17,270 bases of DNA from Candidatus Latescibacterota bacterium. GTDB taxonomy: Bacteria > Latescibacterota > UBA2968 > GCA-2709665. The position numbers were made by a program, and so were the translations under genes. The stretch covers positions 1 through 17,270 of the forward strand of contig JASLMQ010000062.1 in assembly GCA_030746455.1 (NCBI GenBank), written 5' to 3'. Numbering within the stretch: position 1 is the first letter of the stretch; every line of letters starts with the position of its first letter. This document shows positions 15,056 to 17,270 of this stretch, piece by piece. The notes beneath the pieces are model-generated. The model was not told where the DNA came from and did no database searches. It was given only the letters and a program-made list of their open reading frames with translations.

Positions 15056-15553
15056 CTAGACCTGAACGAATCTGTCGCTCTTGGCGCCGCAGATCGGACA
15101 GGCGTCCGGCGCGCCGCCGAGCTCGATATGACCGCAGACCGGACAGAGGTAGACCTCGGCCTCCTCGAGATCCTTGCCCTGTTTCGCGGCCTCCAGGGCC
15201 TTGCCGTAGAGCCCGGCGTGTACTTCCTCTGCCTTGACCGCGAACCCGAACATGACCCTGGCGCGGTGGCTGTCGGCCTCGGCCTGCTCGAGCATGGGCG
15301 GATACATCTTCGTGTACTCGAAGGTCTCGCCGTCGATGGCCGCCTGAAGGTTCTCAGCGGTCGAGCCGACGCCCTCCATCGCCCGGAGGTGCCCCGCGGC
15401 ATGGATGCGCTCGGCCTCGGCGGTGGTCTTGAACAGGCAAGCGATGTTGGGGAGTCCGTCCTGTTCGGCTTTGTCCGCGAATGAACGGTACTTCTGGTTT
15501 GCCTGGCTCTCTCCGGCAAATGCCTCGCTGAGGTTGTCTGACGTGCTCGCCAT
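15056..15553 (-). CDS. rbr: Rubrerythrin
   Basis: Encodes 165 residues, typical of the short rubrerythrin class. The ferritin-like helices supply the di-iron site: GESQANQ (Glu 15), AEAERIHAAGH (Glu 48/His 51 in ExxH) and KAEEVHAGLY (Glu 109/His 112). The C-terminal rubredoxin-like module has two CxxC pairs, CPVCGH (137/140) and CPICGA (152/155). The protein reduces hydrogen peroxide in the cytoplasm, with electrons passing from rubredoxin-type carriers. ATG 15553 is chosen because AGGAGGT lies 6 nt upstream and the sequence starts at the family's usual position. It has its own promoter (15620-15648) and terminator (14968-15003), so it is probably monocistronic. Stop TAG. Confidence 0.95.
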   Translation of the reverse strand: MASTSDNLSEAFAGESQANQKYRSFADKAEQDGLPNIACLFKTTAEAERIHAAGHLRAMEGVGSTAENLQAAIDGETFEYTKMYPPMLEQAEADSHRARVMFGFAVKAEEVHAGLYGKALEAAKQGKDLEEAEVYLCPVCGHIELGGAPDACPICGAKSDRFVQV

Positions 15554-15619
15554 GGGAGACCTCCTGGTTCTTGATTGTTGGGGACCTGGCTTTCGCGTGG
15601 CCGACTTCAGCGTAGGGCC

Positions 15620-15648
15620 ATGATAATGCCAGGACAGGAGCAGATCAA
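15620..15648 (-). promoter_or_regulatory. Sigma70-type promoter for rubrerythrin
   Basis: On the minus strand, TTGATC (15648-15643) and TATCAT (15625-15620) are 17 bp apart, about 65 bp ahead of the rubrerythrin start. No operator repeat is obvious next to it. Confidence 0.65.
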
Positions 15649-15659
15649 GCAAAACTGAC

Positions 15660-15699
15660 GCAAGAAAAGGAGAAAGGCGGTCCCGTGTGGGAAACCGCC
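15660..15699 (-). terminator. Hairpin terminator after the YciO-like gene
   Basis: GGCGGT and ACCGCC pair, with an inner CCC/GGG and a two-base bulge (15676-15699), about 28 bp after the stop on the minus strand. A T-rich run (TTTCTCCTTTTCTTG) follows. Confidence 0.75.
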
Positions 15700-15726
15700 C
15701 GGAGTCTGCCATCTGGGTGGTTCGGT

Positions 15727-16347
15727 CTAGCTGAACTGAGCTGCGTCGCCTCTGCCCTCGCGCAGCACCCGGGGCGTGTCTCCGGTCAGGTCCACCATCG
15801 TGGTCGGTTCGCCGCCGGCATAGCCGCCATCGATTACCAGGTCCACCTGCTTCTCGAGCCGTGTGCGGATCTCCAGCGGATCGGTCATCGGGAGCTTGTC
15901 GCCGGGCATGATCAGCGTCGTTGTCAGCATCGGCTCGTGCAGCTCGGCCAGGAGCGCCTGTGCGATCCTGTTCTCGGGAATGCGCAACCCGAGGGTCTTC
16001 CGCTTGGGGTGCATCAGGCGCCTGGGCACCTCCCGAGTGCCACGCAGGATGAAGGTATACGGCCCCGGTGTGTTCGCCCGGACCAGCCGGTAGGCCGGCG
16101 TGTCGAAGTTAGAGAAGGTACCCACCTGAGACAGATCCCGGCAGACCAGGGTGAAGTGATGCTTGGCGTTGAGATCGCGGATCCTCCAGATCCGCTCGAT
16201 CGCCCCCTTGTTCCCAAGCTGGCACCCAAGCGCATATCCCGAATTGGTGGGATAGACCACCACTCCTCCCTCGCGGATCATCTCAACCGACCGTCGGATC
16301 AGTCGGGGTTCCGGGTTGTCCGGATGGATCGTGAAGTACTGGCTCAT
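15727..16347 (-). CDS. YciO/YrdC/Sua5-family protein
   Basis: Encodes 206 residues from ATG 16347, with AAGGAG about 7 nt upstream; further upstream the open frame runs into the tRNA gene and is not coding. The start, MSQYFTIHPDNPEPRLI, is characteristic of YciO. Family landmarks are VVVYPTNSGYALGC, a KHHFTLVCRDLS segment, PGPYTFILRG and the KRKTLGLRIPENRIAQALL strand-helix. Relatives (TsaC/Sua5) form threonylcarbamoyl-AMP for tRNA t6A; YciO members bind RNA and nucleotides but their role is less settled. The next gene upstream on this strand is tRNA-Met, ended by its own hairpin, so transcription may come from read-through or an unseen promoter. Stop TAG. Confidence 0.88.
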   Translation of the reverse strand: MSQYFTIHPDNPEPRLIRRSVEMIREGGVVVYPTNSGYALGCQLGNKGAIERIWRIRDLNAKHHFTLVCRDLSQVGTFSNFDTPAYRLVRANTPGPYTFILRGTREVPRRLMHPKRKTLGLRIPENRIAQALLAELHEPMLTTTLIMPGDKLPMTDPLEIRTRLEKQVDLVIDGGYAGGEPTTMVDLTGDTPRVLREGRGDAAQFS

Positions 16348-16404
16348 CGCCGGCTCCTTTGTGCCTCTGTCGGCGGGGCGTTCAGAGGTTCGTCGGTGCA
16401 AGAA

Positions 16405-16432
16405 AGCAGGCGCTCGCGACAACGCAAGCGCC
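16405..16432 (-). terminator. Hairpin terminator after tRNA-Met
   Basis: A 10-bp stem (16409-16418 with 16423-16432, one G-T pair) closes a 4-nt loop, followed on the minus strand by TGCTTTCTTG. It lies 23 bp after the tRNA 3' end. Confidence 0.7.
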
Positions 16433-16454
16433 TTCAGCCACAGAACGTTCAGTT

Positions 16455-16530
16455 TGGTAGCGGCGGAGGGACTCGAACCCCCGACCAATGGATTATGATT
16501 CCACTGCTCTACCAGCTGAGCTACGCCGCC
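16455..16530 (-). tRNA. tRNA-Met (CAT), elongator type
   Basis: All arms fold by hand: acceptor GGCGGCG with CGCCGCT (first pair G-U), D-arm GCTC/GAGC, anticodon stem GTGGA/TCCAT with loop ATCATAA, T-arm GGGGG/CCCTC around TTCGAGT, discriminator A and an encoded CCA (16457-16455). The anticodon is CAT. A tRNA-Ile2 with lysidine also has CAT, but the GGAATCATAATCC anticodon arm and GGGGGTTCGAGTCCCTC T-arm look like elongator Met. An initiator is unlikely because position 1-72 is a G-U pair and the three G-C pairs typical of initiator anticodon stems are missing. Confidence 0.92.
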
Positions 16531-16547
16531 CCGCTTTCAGAGGGAGA

Positions 16548-16576
16548 AAGATACAAGGATAGGGGAGGGATGTCAA
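16548..16576 (-). promoter_or_regulatory. Sigma70-type promoter for tRNA-Met
   Basis: On the minus strand, consensus TTGACA (16576-16571) and TATCTT (16553-16548) are 17 bp apart, ending 18 bp before the mature tRNA 5' end. Confidence 0.75.
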
Positions 16577-16688
16577 GCGTGAATCAGCCGGTAGAAGGCG
16601 GGTCTGGAGGGCGGTATTCCCTTGCGGCGAAGGGATTTCCGAGGTTGGCCACGCATTGGAGGAGCGACGCAGACGATCGCCAAAAGCG

Positions 16689-16717
16689 TTGACATTATGG
16701 TGGGCATGTGGTACACT
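16689..16717 (+). promoter_or_regulatory. Sigma70-type promoter for the NfeD/ClpP-class gene
   Basis: Consensus TTGACA (16689-16694) and TACACT (16712-16717) are 17 bp apart, giving a leader of about 85 nt before ATG 16808. The intergenic bases between this and the tRNA promoter show no further feature to me. Confidence 0.75.
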
Positions 16718-16807
16718 GAATAGGGTGTGGCGGTACGCAGACAGGGCCCCGGTCCATCGGCCTGCGATGGGTGGGCCATCTGTTGTAGACTCGATAGGGA
16801 CACAGTT

Positions 16808-17270
16808 ATGTGGCGCAGAATCTGGATCGCATCGATGGTCGGGCTGGTCCTGAGCTCCACGGTGTCGTCCACGGCGGCGGACACGGTGTACGTGGTGCCG
16901 ATTCAGGGAACCATCGAGAAGGGCCTGGCGGCCTTCATCTCGCGGGTGATGGAGGACGCTGAGGCGGAGGGCGTCTCGGCGGTGGTGTTCGACATCGATA
17001 CGCCAGGGGGGGCCCTGGACGCGGCGTTGACGATCCGCGACGCGGTTCTCTACAGTGAGGTCAAGACGATCGCCTTCATCAACCCTCGTGCGATCTCAGC
17101 AGGCGCGCTCATCTCTCTTGCCACCCAGCACATCGTGATGGTGGAGGGGGGAACGATCGGAGCAGCGACGGCGGTGAACATGCAGGGGGAGAAGGCGAGC
17201 GAGAAGATCATCTCGTACTTTCGGAACGAAATGAAGGCCACAGCCGAGAAGCGGGGGCGTCCGCCCAAGC
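16808..17270 (+). CDS. NfeD/ClpP-class membrane-associated serine protease, N-terminal part
   Basis: The first 154 codons are visible; the gene runs off the right edge. Residues 1-24 (MWRRIWIASMVGLVLSS...TAAD) look like a signal peptide, so the enzyme acts at or outside the membrane. The ClpP-like crotonase fold follows: YVVPIQGTIEKGL, VVFDIDTPGGALDAA, then the nucleophile Ser 97 in AISAGALISLA and IGAATAVNM. The likely general base Lys 133 is in SEKIIS, matching the Ser-Lys dyad of the 1510-N/NfeD protease. The missing C-terminal part would be expected to hold transmembrane helices and an NfeD OB-fold domain. Partners are usually stomatin/SPFH proteins. Start ATG 16808 has AGGGA about 8 nt upstream. 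Confidence 0.88.
   Translation, partial: MWRRIWIASMVGLVLSSTVSSTAADTVYVVPIQGTIEKGLAAFISRVMEDAEAEGVSAVVFDIDTPGGALDAALTIRDAVLYSEVKTIAFINPRAISAGALISLATQHIVMVEGGTIGAATAVNMQGEKASEKIISYFRNEMKATAEKRGRPPK

Noticed and set aside
16348..16488. 47-codon N-terminal extension of the YciO-like protein
   Set aside because: It runs through the tRNA gene and its terminator; the family start and a ribosome site are at 16347.
16455..16530. tRNA-Ile2 (lysidine-modified CAT) or initiator tRNA
   Set aside because: The anticodon arm and T-arm resemble elongator Met, and the initiator-specific G-C pairs are missing; the Ile2 option is not fully excluded by sequence alone.

Overview
The window reads as high-GC bacterial chromosome (G+C clearly above 60% by eye). 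Start sites often carry Shine-Dalgarno sequences, five sites look like sigma70-type promoters, and the one tRNA gene encodes its CCA end. I cannot place the organism. The mix of Gfo/Idh/MocA-type dehydrogenase, FAD-dependent oxidoreductase, URO-D-like protein, NodB-like deacetylases and amidohydrolases is common in environmental, mostly uncultured bacterial phyla, but that is an impression from gene content only.

Positions 1-10498 hold a run of plus-strand genes: the tail of a beta-propeller-like protein; a Gfo/Idh/MocA oxidoreductase; a PF12831-type FAD oxidoreductase; a cysteine-rich DUF1284-like domain which, after an in-frame TAG at 3212-3214, continues in the same frame into a hybrid histidine kinase (HisKA-HATPase-REC-HPt); a 585-residue protein with an amidotransferase-like N-terminal half and a NodB-like C-terminal half; a polysaccharide deacetylase-like protein; two amidohydrolase-2 proteins overlapping by ATGA; and a URO-D-family protein. 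A minus-strand paralogue of the 585-residue protein (12218-10470) overlaps the URO-D gene tail to tail by 29 bp. It is divergent from a C45-type Ntn-hydrolase gene (12384-13436). Enzyme families and spacing suggest a catabolic or modification locus for an acylated or amide-containing saccharide-like compound. No substrate can be named from sequence.

Positions 13464-17270 look like ordinary chromosome: a rubredoxin-glutamate synthase domain fusion, a rubrerythrin, a YciO/YrdC/Sua5 protein and an elongator tRNA-Met, all on the minus strand with hairpin terminators and recognisable promoters. At the right edge a plus-strand NfeD/ClpP-class membrane serine protease is cut off. Rubrerythrin and rubredoxin suggest peroxide or oxygen defence in an anaerobic or microaerophilic cell.

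The main oddities are the amber-split DUF1284-like/histidine kinase frame, in which the kinase has no conventional start codon upstream of its phospho-acceptor histidine; the two paralogous two-domain proteins; an amidohydrolase lacking its metal-binding HxH next to an intact one; and several families of short intergenic repeats placed directly after stop codons. No gap between genes exceeds 300 bp.
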